Assembly (NCBI GenBank): GCA_002437285.1
Contig: DJOV01000071.1
Coordinates: forward strand, 1 to 10,384
Length of the DNA: 10,384 bases
Reading direction: 5' to 3'
Source: Prevotella sp. UBA6429
Lineage (GTDB): Bacteria; Bacteroidota; Bacteroidia; Bacteroidales; Bacteroidaceae
A model generated the notes under the pieces. It did no database searches and had not been told where the DNA came from. It saw only the letters and a list, made by a program, of their open reading frames with translations. The translations under genes were made by a program, and so were the position numbers. Below are positions 1-6,819 of this stretch, in pieces. Each line of letters starts with the position of its first letter. Position 1 is the stretch's first letter.

Positions 1-39
1 CGGCTCATTTCGGATGGTTACCATCTTTTTCACGGCCAT
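1..39 (-). CDS. Possible start of a gene running off the left edge (partial)
   Basis: On the minus strand an ATG at 39 opens a frame that continues to the window edge, reading MAVKKMVTIRNEP. The basic N-terminus looks like a plausible protein start, and the frame lies in the same direction as the tRNA, just beyond the tRNA terminator. There is no clear ribosome binding site (the bases before the ATG are TTTTTGGGG) and no clear promoter. Thirteen codons cannot identify a product. Other frames are also open here, including a plus-strand frame from base 1 that stops inside the tRNA, so this is only a suggestion. Confidence 0.22.
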   Translation of the reverse strand, partial: MAVKKMVTIRNEP

Positions 40-83
40 CCCCAAAAAGAGGCCTTGGAAGCCTACACAAAGACATCCGAAAA

Positions 84-119
84 CAAAAAGTCCTGTAAGC
101 TTAAAACCTACAGGACTTT
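84..119 (-). terminator. Intrinsic terminator of the tRNA gene
   Basis: An 11-bp perfect stem (87-97 paired with 109-119; arms AAAGTCCTGTA and TACAGGACTTT) encloses an 11-base loop. Read on the minus strand it is followed by a T run interrupted by a single G, the form of a Rho-independent terminator. It begins a few bases after the 3' end of the minus-strand tRNA, so it most likely ends that transcript. On the plus strand the stem is followed only by a poor T run, so termination in that direction would be weak. Confidence 0.85.
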
Positions 120-123
120 CTTG

Positions 124-197
124 TAGCGGGGGTGGGTCACGATCCCACGACCTCCGGATTATGAATCCGACGCTCTAACCAGCTGAGCTATCCCGCC
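124..197 (-). tRNA. tRNA with CAU anticodon, probably elongator tRNA-Met
   Basis: The 74-base minus-strand sequence folds as a full cloverleaf: acceptor 5' arm GGCGGGA, U8-A9, D stem GCUC/GAGC, anticodon stem UCGGA/UCCGG with loop UUCAUAA (anticodon CAU at 163-161), and T stem GUGGG/CCCAC. The anticodon stem lacks the three G:C pairs of initiator tRNA and position 1 is G rather than an unpaired C, so it is not the initiator. It could in principle be the Ile tRNA that reads AUA after lysidine modification. The 3' CCA is not encoded (A73 is followed by CAA). Oddities are a T loop of AUCGUGA instead of UUCRANN, an A7/C66 mismatch and a G1-U72 wobble. Confidence 0.92.
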
Positions 198-230
198 ATC
201 ATTTTCAGCTTTACTCTTGAAAAGCGATTG

Positions 231-262
231 CAAAGGTAGTCATTTATTTTCTTTCCTCCAAA
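231..262 (-). promoter_or_regulatory. Bacteroidetes-type promoter of the tRNA
   Basis: On the minus strand TTTG (262-259) is followed after 20 bases by TACCTTTG (238-231). This matches exactly the -33/-7 pattern (TTTG, N19-21, TAnnTTTG) of the primary sigma factor of Bacteroides. Transcription should start near 227, giving a leader of about 30 bases before the mature tRNA at 197. The rest of 198-317 is AT-rich and holds no gene that I can see. A weak AT-rich hairpin with T runs just after the cotH stop (about 278-310) might help end that transcript. Confidence 0.8.
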
Positions 263-317
263 TTTTTAGGCAAGTTTATTTTGCAAAAAACCAAAAATCA
301 TGTTTTTCAAGGACATA

Positions 318-1802
318 TCACTTTCTCACCAGCTTCTTTCCTTGCACAATCACCAGTCCTTTGTAATCGCGCGAGACACGTTGCCCGGCCAAATTATAGA
401 CGGCCGTCTGCTCTTTGTCGTCATACCTATCCATCCTCCCATGCTCAACGCCCGAAACGATTCCCTTGTATACGACATCATCCAGATAGGCCATATTACG
501 CCGATACCAGTCCTTCACGTAGTTGACCTCTTCACTAACCTTTTGTTTCAAGGGCACAGGATTTCCGTTCCACTTGTCATACTCTCGTCGCCAAGCACCC
601 GATTTGTCCAGTTGGTCAGTGTAAGCGTCAAGACGAGCATCAAGGGTCACAGGGGAGAGTATGTTTCCTCGAAGTTCCTTCCATCGGTCACTTACCAGAC
701 TCTTGAACGCCGCCAGGTTACCCCGCCAAAGTCTGCTAACCAGGGATGTCGAATAGAGAAGGCGGTCATAATCCATTATGTCTGTATAATCACCGTTCCA
801 CCTGCCACCCAGCGAATAGTCGAGATCCCAGGGAGTAATAAGCATACGCTCGCCCTTCTGGATGTTGGGCACGCTCAGGTAAGCATTCTTGAAGAGGTTG
901 TCCCAAATGCCTTGCGACAAGAGAAACACCACATAATCACGCAGATTCTCCATATAGAACCGTTGGGAAACGCCACTCACCAGTTGTTGGTCAGTGGTCT
1001 TGGAGCAGTAGTCTATGAACCGCATCAAGGGCCCGTAGGAAGTCGGGCCCGGCAACTCATCGGGATAAGCCAGTTCCCATCCGTTCCACTCCGCCTGTCC
1101 CATGTCCTCTGTCTCATAGCCGTTCAGCATGGTGGCCGATGACCACACGTTGCCTTTATAGAGCACACCTCTAACTATCGTGTCACCCTGTACACTCACT
1201 TTCGCCTTCTTGAGCCCTAACAATTTGCGATTGACTTTGTCGGTAAGGCAATACAGGCCATGATAATGGCCGTTGACAAACAGCTCCACAAACAAGCCTA
1301 CCGTGCCATTGCGCTGGTCATAATCGGTCTGGTAAGGCGTGCGCGACATGTCATTCCACACATCGAAGTTCACACGATTACGCATACGCAAACGGTCTAT
1401 GGCCATGGCATCGAGCACCCATGTGTCGTCATTCCGCAAGCCAAGAAGGTTGGCGTCACATGCTTCACCCCGACCATCAACCAACTTGACGGTGAAGGAT
1501 TTCTTCTCATAGCGCAACGAAGAATTGCCACGGTATTTCACTTTGCAGCGAAAGGGGGTCAAAACATTGCCGTCCATACGACGCAGAGGGTCACAAACCT
1601 CCATGGAAGCCTGCGTGTAAGCAGGCTTGGTCACTCGTGCGAGGTCCACCACCAGGTTGACGAGCGGAAGCGAATGTTCGTTGAGTTGCAATTTCAGACT
1701 GTCATAGTCGGAAAGCTTATCGGCACTCATCACCTGTGAAACGATGCCAAGGCAACACACGAGCACGAATCGCAAACAAAGGTTTTTCATGTTCATTTTC
1801 AT
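318..1802 (-). CDS. Secreted CotH kinase-family protein
   Basis: This 494-residue protein belongs by motif to the CotH family (PF08757), atypical protein kinase-fold proteins named after spore coat protein H of Bacillus. Residues 1-27 form a signal peptide: basic start, hydrophobic core FVLVCCLGIV, likely cleavage after VMSA; the cysteines do not fit a lipobox. Family landmarks follow in order: RGNSS at 91-95, the basic stretch YEKKSFTVKL at 98-107, LDAMAIDRLRMRN at 130-142, VELFVNGHYHGLY at 172-184, DNLFKNAYL at 301-309 (D301 is a candidate catalytic Asp) and PWDLDYSLG at 324-332 (D326/D328, likely metal ligands). The C-terminus (about 467-494) reads VYNLAGQRVS..YKGLVIV.GKK, a short beta-rich tail common on exported Prevotella/Bacteroides proteins. 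The start at 1802 is the longest; the ATG at 1790 (residue 5) would keep the signal peptide. It stands apart from the operon behind it by 222 bases with its own candidate promoter. The substrate is unknown. The family assignment is strong; kinase activity is inferred. Confidence 0.85.
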   Translation of the reverse strand: MKMNMKNLCLRFVLVCCLGIVSQVMSADKLSDYDSLKLQLNEHSLPLVNLVVDLARVTKPAYTQASMEVCDPLRRMDGNVLTPFRCKVKYRGNSSLRYEKKSFTVKLVDGRGEACDANLLGLRNDDTWVLDAMAIDRLRMRNRVNFDVWNDMSRTPYQTDYDQRNGTVGLFVELFVNGHYHGLYCLTDKVNRKLLGLKKAKVSVQGDTIVRGVLYKGNVWSSATMLNGYETEDMGQAEWNGWELAYPDELPGPTSYGPLMRFIDYCSKTTDQQLVSGVSQRFYMENLRDYVVFLLSQGIWDNLFKNAYLSVPNIQKGERMLITPWDLDYSLGGRWNGDYTDIMDYDRLLYSTSLVSRLWRGNLAAFKSLVSDRWKELRGNILSPVTLDARLDAYTDQLDKSGAWRREYDKWNGNPVPLKQKVSEEVNYVKDWYRRNMAYLDDVVYKGIVSGVEHGRMDRYDDKEQTAVYNLAGQRVSRDYKGLVIVQGKKLVRK

Positions 1803-2024
1803 TGGGCGAGTTTCAGACTAATCGTTTACACACACTTAGAATAACCAGAAATCACGCCCTTTATTATAAAAAATGCTGACTTTCTGATAGCCCTAAATAA
1901 AAATTAAGACGCCAAGGGACTTTTTTACAAAAAGCATCTCCGTCACACTTGCCAACAAGAAAACATGACCGCGGAAAAGCAACCTCAACGTAGCATGCGG
2001 GAAGAGACACCCTACAGGTGCTAA
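1803..2024. other. Intergenic region between the symporter gene and the cotH-like gene
   Basis: This 222-base stretch separates two minus-strand genes. It holds the candidate cotH promoter described separately. Just past the symporter stop lies a weak hairpin (CACC-TGTAG-GGTG on the minus strand) without a T run, so I see no convincing terminator for the six-gene operon. I recognise no short ORF or RNA family here. Confidence 0.6.
1899..1931 (-). promoter_or_regulatory. Candidate promoter of the cotH-like gene
   Basis: On the minus strand TTTG (1931-1928, within TTTTTG) is followed after 21 bases by TAATTTTT (1906-1899), one base short of the TAnnTTTG consensus. Transcription would begin near 1895 and leave a leader of roughly 90 bases. 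The region is AT-rich, so a chance match is possible. Confidence 0.4.
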
Positions 2025-3011
2025 CTAAGCCTTACGTTCCAGTCCCTTTCGCCGCACCATCCAGATCTCGACAGAATTGATGATGTTCTGCCAAAGGATG
2101 TAGCAACCTGGCCCCACAGAGCTCAACGGATTGAGGAAGGCCGTAGAGATCCAGATGGCAAACGCCGTGTTCTTCTGTCCCAGGCTTTGCCCCGCCTCAA
2201 TGGTCTTGTCAAAATAATGGCCGACAAAGCGGCCCGTGGCAAACTGCACGATGCACAAGACCAAGCCCATGAAGGCTATGGAGATGAGAAACCAGGGAGA
2301 GGTCTCGTGCCACGCCTCAGCGATGTTCATGGCTGTGGTGCCCGACACCACGATGAGCGACCCGCCCCAAAGATAATAACTCAGGTCGGGGATGGAGACT
2401 ATGCGGTGGCACAAGTGCGGCAGGGCATGCTTCGTCACAAACGCGAACAACATCGGCAACAGCAGAACGGCACTCACCTTCCACAAAATCTGAAGGAAGA
2501 GCGCGAAGAAGCCCATGTTCACAGAAGCCGAAGCGGCATGGGGAAGGATGGGGAAGCAGATGGGGATAAGCAACGCCGAGACGAAGTTGGACAGGAAGGT
2601 GTAGGTAGTCATTTCCTCCAGGTTACCACCGAGCTTGGCCGTCACCACGGGCGCCGCCGCCGCGCAAGGGCCAATGACGCACACAAGGATGGCCTCAAGC
2701 ATGATGAGCGGCGCACCAGAAAGACGCAATCCAACCGTGACACCTGTCAGAATCAACACGAAAACCACTTGTTGAATGCAAACCCACAGGTGCCACTTCA
2801 CCGGCAAGAGCTTACGGAAGTTGACCTTGCAAAAGGTGACATAGAGGATGAGAAACATGAAGTCGGGCAACACATGGTCGTTGTAAGGGGCGTACCACTC
2901 ACCAACAGGCTTCAAGACAGGAACCGAAGTGAAAAGGACATAAACGGCAATACCCATGAAGATAGCGACTGGCAATGTCCAGTTTTTCAAGAAATCAAGA
3001 AACGCTTTCAT
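2025..3011 (-). CDS. Bile acid:Na+ symporter (BASS/SBF) family transporter
   Basis: This 328-residue, very hydrophobic protein has about ten predicted membrane segments (roughly 11-31, 49-62, 73-96, 101-121, 132-155, 165-188, 211-230, 240-260, 279-296, 300-315), the usual number and length for the SBF/BASS family (PF01758), sodium-coupled carriers of organic anions. Two family crossover regions are visible: GPCAAAAPVVTAKLGG at 114-129 and GQSLGQKNTAFAIW at 274-287. The substrate cannot be read from sequence; bacterial relatives carry bile acids, pantoate or other acids, and the related ACR3 family moves arsenite. It is the last gene of the operon, 12 bases after the M23 gene. Those 12 bases consist of an AAGGAG ribosome binding site and an A-rich spacer, which fixes the start at 3011. 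Confidence 0.85.
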   Translation of the reverse strand: MKAFLDFLKNWTLPVAIFMGIAVYVLFTSVPVLKPVGEWYAPYNDHVLPDFMFLILYVTFCKVNFRKLLPVKWHLWVCIQQVVFVLILTGVTVGLRLSGAPLIMLEAILVCVIGPCAAAAPVVTAKLGGNLEEMTTYTFLSNFVSALLIPICFPILPHAASASVNMGFFALFLQILWKVSAVLLLPMLFAFVTKHALPHLCHRIVSIPDLSYYLWGGSLIVVSGTTAMNIAEAWHETSPWFLISIAFMGLVLCIVQFATGRFVGHYFDKTIEAGQSLGQKNTAFAIWISTAFLNPLSSVGPGCYILWQNIINSVEIWMVRRKGLERKA

Positions 3012-3023
3012 ATTTTTCTCCTT
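3012..3023 (-). promoter_or_regulatory. Shine-Dalgarno-like ribosome binding site of the symporter gene
   Basis: On the minus strand the whole gap after the M23 stop codon reads AAGGAGAAAAAT and leads directly into ATG. AAGGAG lies six bases before the start, a near-ideal Shine-Dalgarno placement. None of the other genes here has such a site, as is usual in Bacteroidetes, where initiation depends mostly on unstructured A-rich leaders. Confidence 0.6.
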
Positions 3024-4145
3024 TTATTTTACCGATCCATTGCTCCCAAGTGTCAGCACACTGGCCTTCAACTGATGGTTGGCATGGTCAAAGAAGACAC
3101 CTGGGTTGATGGCACGGTTCTTAAACCTCAACTCAAAATGCAAGTGAGGTGTGGTGGCTCGTCCCGTCTGTCCCGTGTAGCCGATTACCTGTCCGGCTTT
3201 CACCTTCTGTCCTTTCTTGACGATATTCTTCGATTGATGGCTGTAACAGGTGGAGAAGCCATAGGCATGGCGGATAACAATGTAGTTGCCGTAAGCGAAG
3301 TAAGGTCCCGACTGCACGACCTCTCCGTCAAACGCCGCCAGCACCTCGTCGTTGGGTTTCGTCTTGATGTCCACCCCCGAATGGGTCTTGCCCCCTCGCC
3401 GTCCATAGGGGCTGATGACACGCGCGTCGGGCAAGGGATAGGACCAATGTTCCTTCTCCATCTTGCTCAGGTCGAGCTTGAAAGTAGCGTTCTTCAGAAA
3501 CGGGTCTTCCTCCACGTCATCCGGGTCGAGCGTCACTTGCTTTTGCTTCTCCGCCTTCACCACGGTGAGCGCCACCCGGCTTCCGTTCTTGCGGAACGCC
3601 ACCACCTGCCGGCGCAGCCGGTGGCTCTTGGGCTCCAGGAGCGTCTCCGGATTGATCCAGCAGCCATTGACCAGGATGGCAAAAAGGCAGCACACTTTCT
3701 CGCCGTCGCCTCCCACGATGGCGAGCGTCTGGCCGGCCTTGACGCGCTGTCCCACCTTCACGAGATTTTGCGCGTTGTGGCCATACACGGTCTCCAGTCC
3801 GTTGTCATGGCGGACAATGACCAGGTTGCCATACTGTTCAGACTTGCGCGACATGCGCACCGTACCTGCGAACATGGCCTTCACCGCGTCGCCCTTTGAG
3901 GTGGTGATCTCCAGCGCCTGACCACCCTTCAGCTCCGACTTGCCGACAGGCAAGGGGAAAGAATACTCATTGTCCTTGAGGACCGCAAAGTTGACCTCAA
4001 AGGCATCGCTGTGGGCAAACAGTCCCGGCGTAGGCACACTAACGACCGTCTGCTCGGTGGCAGAGAAACGGTGCTGTGCATAAAGACGTGTGCTTGCCAC
4101 AAGGGTAAGCACGAGCAAGAATATATGTAAGTGTAGTCTCTTCAT
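3024..4145 (-). CDS. Exported M23 (LytM-type) protein with two M23 domains, the first degenerate
   Basis: This 373-residue protein has a signal peptide (1-24, cleavage after LYAQ or LYA) and two copies of the M23 beta-barrel fold. The C-terminal copy (about 234-352) has all zinc-peptidase residues: H255 and D259 in HSGVDI, H303 in YSHQSK, H334 and H336 in HLHFEL. It should cut peptide bridges in peptidoglycan in the periplasm, or act as an EnvC/NlpD-like activator, though the intact zinc site favours enzyme activity. The N-terminal copy (about 62-170) has the same framework (YGNLVIVRHDNG, TVYGHNAQN, KVGQRVKAGQ) but loses the ligands: HSGVDI becomes GQALEI (75-80) and HLHFEL becomes CLFAIL (153-158). 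A linker (171-233) with an acidic stretch near 207-214 joins them. It sits 51 bases after pgeF, another peptidoglycan gene, and 12 bases before the symporter gene, so it is probably in the operon. Confidence 0.9.
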   Translation of the reverse strand: MKRLHLHIFLLVLTLVASTRLYAQHRFSATEQTVVSVPTPGLFAHSDAFEVNFAVLKDNEYSFPLPVGKSELKGGQALEITTSKGDAVKAMFAGTVRMSRKSEQYGNLVIVRHDNGLETVYGHNAQNLVKVGQRVKAGQTLAIVGGDGEKVCCLFAILVNGCWINPETLLEPKSHRLRRQVVAFRKNGSRVALTVVKAEKQKQVTLDPDDVEEDPFLKNATFKLDLSKMEKEHWSYPLPDARVISPYGRRGGKTHSGVDIKTKPNDEVLAAFDGEVVQSGPYFAYGNYIVIRHAYGFSTCYSHQSKNIVKKGQKVKAGQVIGYTGQTGRATTPHLHFELRFKNRAINPGVFFDHANHQLKASVLTLGSNGSVK

Positions 4146-4196
4146 GATTCAGGATATAAAAAAACAACGTAGAGACCAGCGGGCAACTGACCGTGC

Positions 4197-4979
4197 TCAA
4201 CGCAGGATGATGCCAGTGAATATGCGTCCGGAAGCCGTTCCCAGTCGCCGGGCTGAGAAATAGTCGTCCACTCGGTCAAACGTGCAGATGTCTGAGGCAA
4301 GGATGTTGTCACGCCGCACGCCCGCCTCTTGCAGCTGCAGCAGGTTGCACAAGGGCAAGTCAAGGTGCCACTTGGCATATCTCTTGGCAATGCGGTCCAT
4401 GTCAAAGTGAGCCTCGGCAAAGCGGTCATAGACCTCCTGTCCCACCTCAAAACGGGCCAAGGAGATGCCCGGGCCGATGACCGCGCGCACCTCTTCAGGG
4501 CGCGTGCCATAAGCATCGGCCATCGTCCGCAAGGTCTTGCCGACGATGCGCCGCACCGTCCCGCGCCATCCGGCATGGACAGCGGCCACCGCTTGGTGGA
4601 TGGGGTCATGGAGCAACACAGGGATGCAGTCGGCCGTGGACACACCGATGCACACGCCATGGAGCTGGGTCATCAGGGCATCGTAGCCCTCAACCGCCGC
4701 CATGCGGTCCGCCTCCGGGCATCGGAGCAGGTCGTCCGTGACTGCGAGGCAGCGGTCGCCATGCACCTGATGGGCAAGGACAATGCTGCCGTCGTCCACC
4801 CCCAGCTCACGGGCGAGCGCCTTCCGGTTGGCCGACACGGCCTCCTGGGCATCGCCACAATAGGGGTTGATGTTAAGCTCCGCATAGTTGCCTTTGCCCA
4901 CACCGCCATGTCGAGTGGTGGAAAAGGCCATGACAGAGCCGGCCAAAGGGTAAGGGATGATGATGGGGTTGTGTTGCAT
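4197..4979 (-). CDS. pgeF: PgeF/YfiH (LACC1-like, formerly polyphenol oxidase) family protein
   Basis: This 260-residue protein has the full length and the signatures of the COG1496/YfiH family: HQVHGD at 70-75, STADCIPVLLHD at 114-125, AAVHAGWRGT at 132-141, IGPGIS..FEVG at 168-180, DLPLCN at 207-212 and a C-terminal DYFSARR at 239-245. H73, C118 and H135 are the expected metal-site residues. Family knowledge: E. coli PgeF edits peptidoglycan precursors by preventing L-Ser from replacing L-Ala in the first stem position, and relatives such as mammalian LACC1/FAMIN act on purine nucleosides (phosphorylase and deaminase activities). The older laccase label is doubtful. No signal peptide is seen, so it is cytoplasmic. 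It lies 59 bases after obgE and 51 before the M23 gene. The family assignment is certain; which activity matters here is inference. Confidence 0.93.
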   Translation of the reverse strand: MQHNPIIIPYPLAGSVMAFSTTRHGGVGKGNYAELNINPYCGDAQEAVSANRKALARELGVDDGSIVLAHQVHGDRCLAVTDDLLRCPEADRMAAVEGYDALMTQLHGVCIGVSTADCIPVLLHDPIHQAVAAVHAGWRGTVRRIVGKTLRTMADAYGTRPEEVRAVIGPGISLARFEVGQEVYDRFAEAHFDMDRIAKRYAKWHLDLPLCNLLQLQEAGVRRDNILASDICTFDRVDDYFSARRLGTASGRIFTGIILR

Positions 4980-5038
4980 CCAGGCAGAAAAGAATGATTC
5001 AGGGGTTGACGATTGCCACGGACAGGGCGAGAGACAGG

Positions 5039-6208
5039 CTATACCTCCTCATCCCAGTCTTCTCCGTCGAGGTCATCGGTGTCGTCCTCGAGATCGTCAA
5101 GGTCAAAGACCTCAATCTCATCGGCACCCTCCTCGTGCATTTCCTCCTTGAACCGCGCCATGTCCTTGTCGCGGTGCACGAGGGTGTCCTCAGCGGTAAT
5201 GTCCTGCAACTTGTTGCTCTCGTTGTTGAGTTCGTTCCACAGCACATCCTTCAGTTCGTCGAGACCCAAGCCACTGACTGAAGAGATGAACACCACAGGC
5301 AGGTCTGTCGGGAGTGTCTCCCGCAACATGCTGATGAGTTCCTCGTCGAGCAAGTCACTCTTGGTGACAGCCAGCACACGGTGCTTGTCGAGCATGTCGG
5401 GATTGAACTTGCGTAGCTCTCCGAGCAGCACCTCATAGTCGTGCTTGATGTCGTCCGTGTCACCCGGCACCATAAAGAGCAACAGGGAGTTGCGCTCGAT
5501 GTGGCGCAGGAAACGCAGTCCGAGCCCTTTGCCCTCGCTGGCTCCCTCGATGATGCCCGGTATGTCGGCCATGACAAACGACTTGCCGTCGCGATAGGGC
5601 ACGATGCCCAACGACGGTTCCAAGGTGGTAAACGGATAGTTGGCTATCTTGGGACGTGCGCTCGACAGCGCCGAGAGCAACGTCGACTTGCCTGCGTTGG
5701 GGAAGCCCACCAGTCCCACATCGGCCAGAAGCTTCAGTTCGAGGATGACGGTCATCTCCTGCAAGGGCTCGCCCGGTTGCGCGAAACGGGGTGTCTGGCG
5801 GGTGGCCGTGCGGAACTGATAGTTGCCGAGTCCGCCCCGGCCACCTTTCAGCAGCACGACCTCCTGTCCGTCGTAAGTGACATCGCAGACATACTTGCCG
5901 GTCTCGGCGTCATACACCACCGTGCCGCACGGCACGTCAATGTAGGAGTTCTTGCCGTTGGTGCCGTGGCACTTGTCGCGTCCGCCGTTGCCTCCGTGCT
6001 CTGCAAAGATATGCTTTTGGTACTTGAGGTGCAACAATGTCCAATAATTGTGGTTGCCACGGAGGATCACGCTGCCGCCATTGCCACCATCGCCACCGTC
6101 AGGCCCGCCATTGGGCTGGTACTTCACGTGGCGAAGGTGCATGGATCCCCTGCCGCCCTTTCCGGAGCGGCAGACGATGCGCACATAGTCTACGAAGTTG
6201 GATTCCAT
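5039..6208 (-). CDS. obgE: Obg family GTPase ObgE/CgtA
   Basis: This 389-residue protein has the three-part Obg layout. The glycine-rich Obg fold (about 1-159) contains KGGRGS, GGPDGGDGGNGG and GGRGGLGN. The G domain (about 160-330) has G1 GFPNAGKST at 168-176, G2 TT at 194-195, G3 DIPG at 215-218, G4 TKSD at 282-285 (T in place of the usual N) and G5 SSVSG at 309-313. The C-terminal tail (about 356-389) is very acidic, as in many Obg proteins. Obg binds the large ribosomal subunit and (p)ppGpp, and couples late 50S assembly to growth and the stringent response. The start at 6208 gives the standard N-terminus (F.D..RI...SGKGG). It lies 34 bases after adk and is probably cotranscribed with it. 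Confidence 0.97.
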   Translation of the reverse strand: MESNFVDYVRIVCRSGKGGRGSMHLRHVKYQPNGGPDGGDGGNGGSVILRGNHNYWTLLHLKYQKHIFAEHGGNGGRDKCHGTNGKNSYIDVPCGTVVYDAETGKYVCDVTYDGQEVVLLKGGRGGLGNYQFRTATRQTPRFAQPGEPLQEMTVILELKLLADVGLVGFPNAGKSTLLSALSSARPKIANYPFTTLEPSLGIVPYRDGKSFVMADIPGIIEGASEGKGLGLRFLRHIERNSLLLFMVPGDTDDIKHDYEVLLGELRKFNPDMLDKHRVLAVTKSDLLDEELISMLRETLPTDLPVVFISSVSGLGLDELKDVLWNELNNESNKLQDITAEDTLVHRDKDMARFKEEMHEEGADEIEVFDLDDLEDDTDDLDGEDWDEEV

Positions 6209-6242
6209 ATCAAATTTGATTATCGGGGTGTCAGGGTTCTAA

Positions 6243-6815
6243 TTACAAGGAGTCGATGATGTCGCAGACATCGCCGAAGATGCGGTCGATCTCACCCTGG
6301 CCGTCCACACCATGGAAGAGGCCCTCCTTCTTGTACCAGTCGCAAAGCGGCTGCGTCTGCGTGTGGTAAACGTTGAGACGCTTCTTGATGGTCTCCTCGT
6401 TGTCGTCGCTTCGGCCGCTCACCTTGCCACGCAAGACCAGGCGCGTCACCAGCTCCTCATCGGGCACGTGGAGCTCAATCATGGCTGCCACCTTATGACC
6501 GCGCTCGGCGAGCATGGCCTTCAGGGCCTCAGCCTGCGGGATGGTACGGGGGAAGCCGTCGAAGATGACGCCCTTGTGCTCCTTGCCGAAGCTGTCGTAG
6601 ACATCAGCCAGGATGCCCACCATCAGCTCGTCGGGGATGAGCTTTCCCTCGTCAATGTATCCCTTGGCGGTCTTGCCGAGCTCCGTGCCACGCTTGATTT
6701 GGTCACGCAGCACGTCGCCTGTGGAGATGTGCTTAAATCCGTACTTCTCGATGAGCTTGTCGCTCTGTGTGCCCTTACCTGAACCTGGGGCACCAAAAAT
6801 AACAATGTTCTTCAT
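6243..6815 (-). CDS. adk: Adenylate kinase (short form)
   Basis: Adenylate kinase converts ATP + AMP into 2 ADP in the cytoplasm. The 190-residue protein begins with the P-loop GAPGSGKGT at 8-16, followed by the AMP-binding STGD..R at 31-37, DGFPRT at 86-91, and the arginine-rich catalytic part R125, R129 and GRSDDN at 134-139. The LID domain is a short loop, so this is the short, zinc-free type rather than the roughly 214-residue E. coli type. The start is fixed by the P-loop, which must lie near the N-terminus. Only four bases (AAAA on the minus strand) separate it from the hpt stop, a strong sign of cotranscription and perhaps translational coupling. Confidence 0.97.
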   Translation of the reverse strand: MKNIVIFGAPGSGKGTQSDKLIEKYGFKHISTGDVLRDQIKRGTELGKTAKGYIDEGKLIPDELMVGILADVYDSFGKEHKGVIFDGFPRTIPQAEALKAMLAERGHKVAAMIELHVPDEELVTRLVLRGKVSGRSDDNEETIKKRLNVYHTQTQPLCDWYKKEGLFHGVDGQGEIDRIFGDVCDIIDSL

Positions 6816-6819
6816 TTTT

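Noticed and set aside
1..126. A plus-strand open frame from base 1 ending in the tRNA, which could be the tail of a gene entering from the left
   Set aside because: It would read through a perfect terminator hairpin and stop inside the antisense of a tRNA, which is unlikely for a real gene end. Two other frames are open over most of the same stretch, so openness carries little weight.
300..1142. A 280-codon plus-strand open frame opposite the cotH-like gene
   Set aside because: The CotH motifs and the signal peptide all lie in the minus-strand frame; this one shows no family features.
2187..3899. A 570-codon open frame on the plus strand opposite the symporter and M23 genes
   Set aside because: It spans two well-supported minus-strand genes and their junction, its product is a His/Arg/Gln-rich sequence without recognisable domains, and such long antisense frames are expected opposite GC-rich codons. 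The minus-strand genes have full family motifs.
4146..4196. A run of seven Ts on the minus strand between pgeF and the M23 gene, as a possible terminator or internal promoter
   Set aside because: There is no stable stem before the T run, and TACGTTGT is a poor match to the -7 box with no good TTTG at the right distance. I treat the genes as one operon.
5441..6259. A 272-codon plus-strand open frame opposite obgE
   Set aside because: It is an antisense shadow of the conserved Obg and G domains with no signal or domain of its own.
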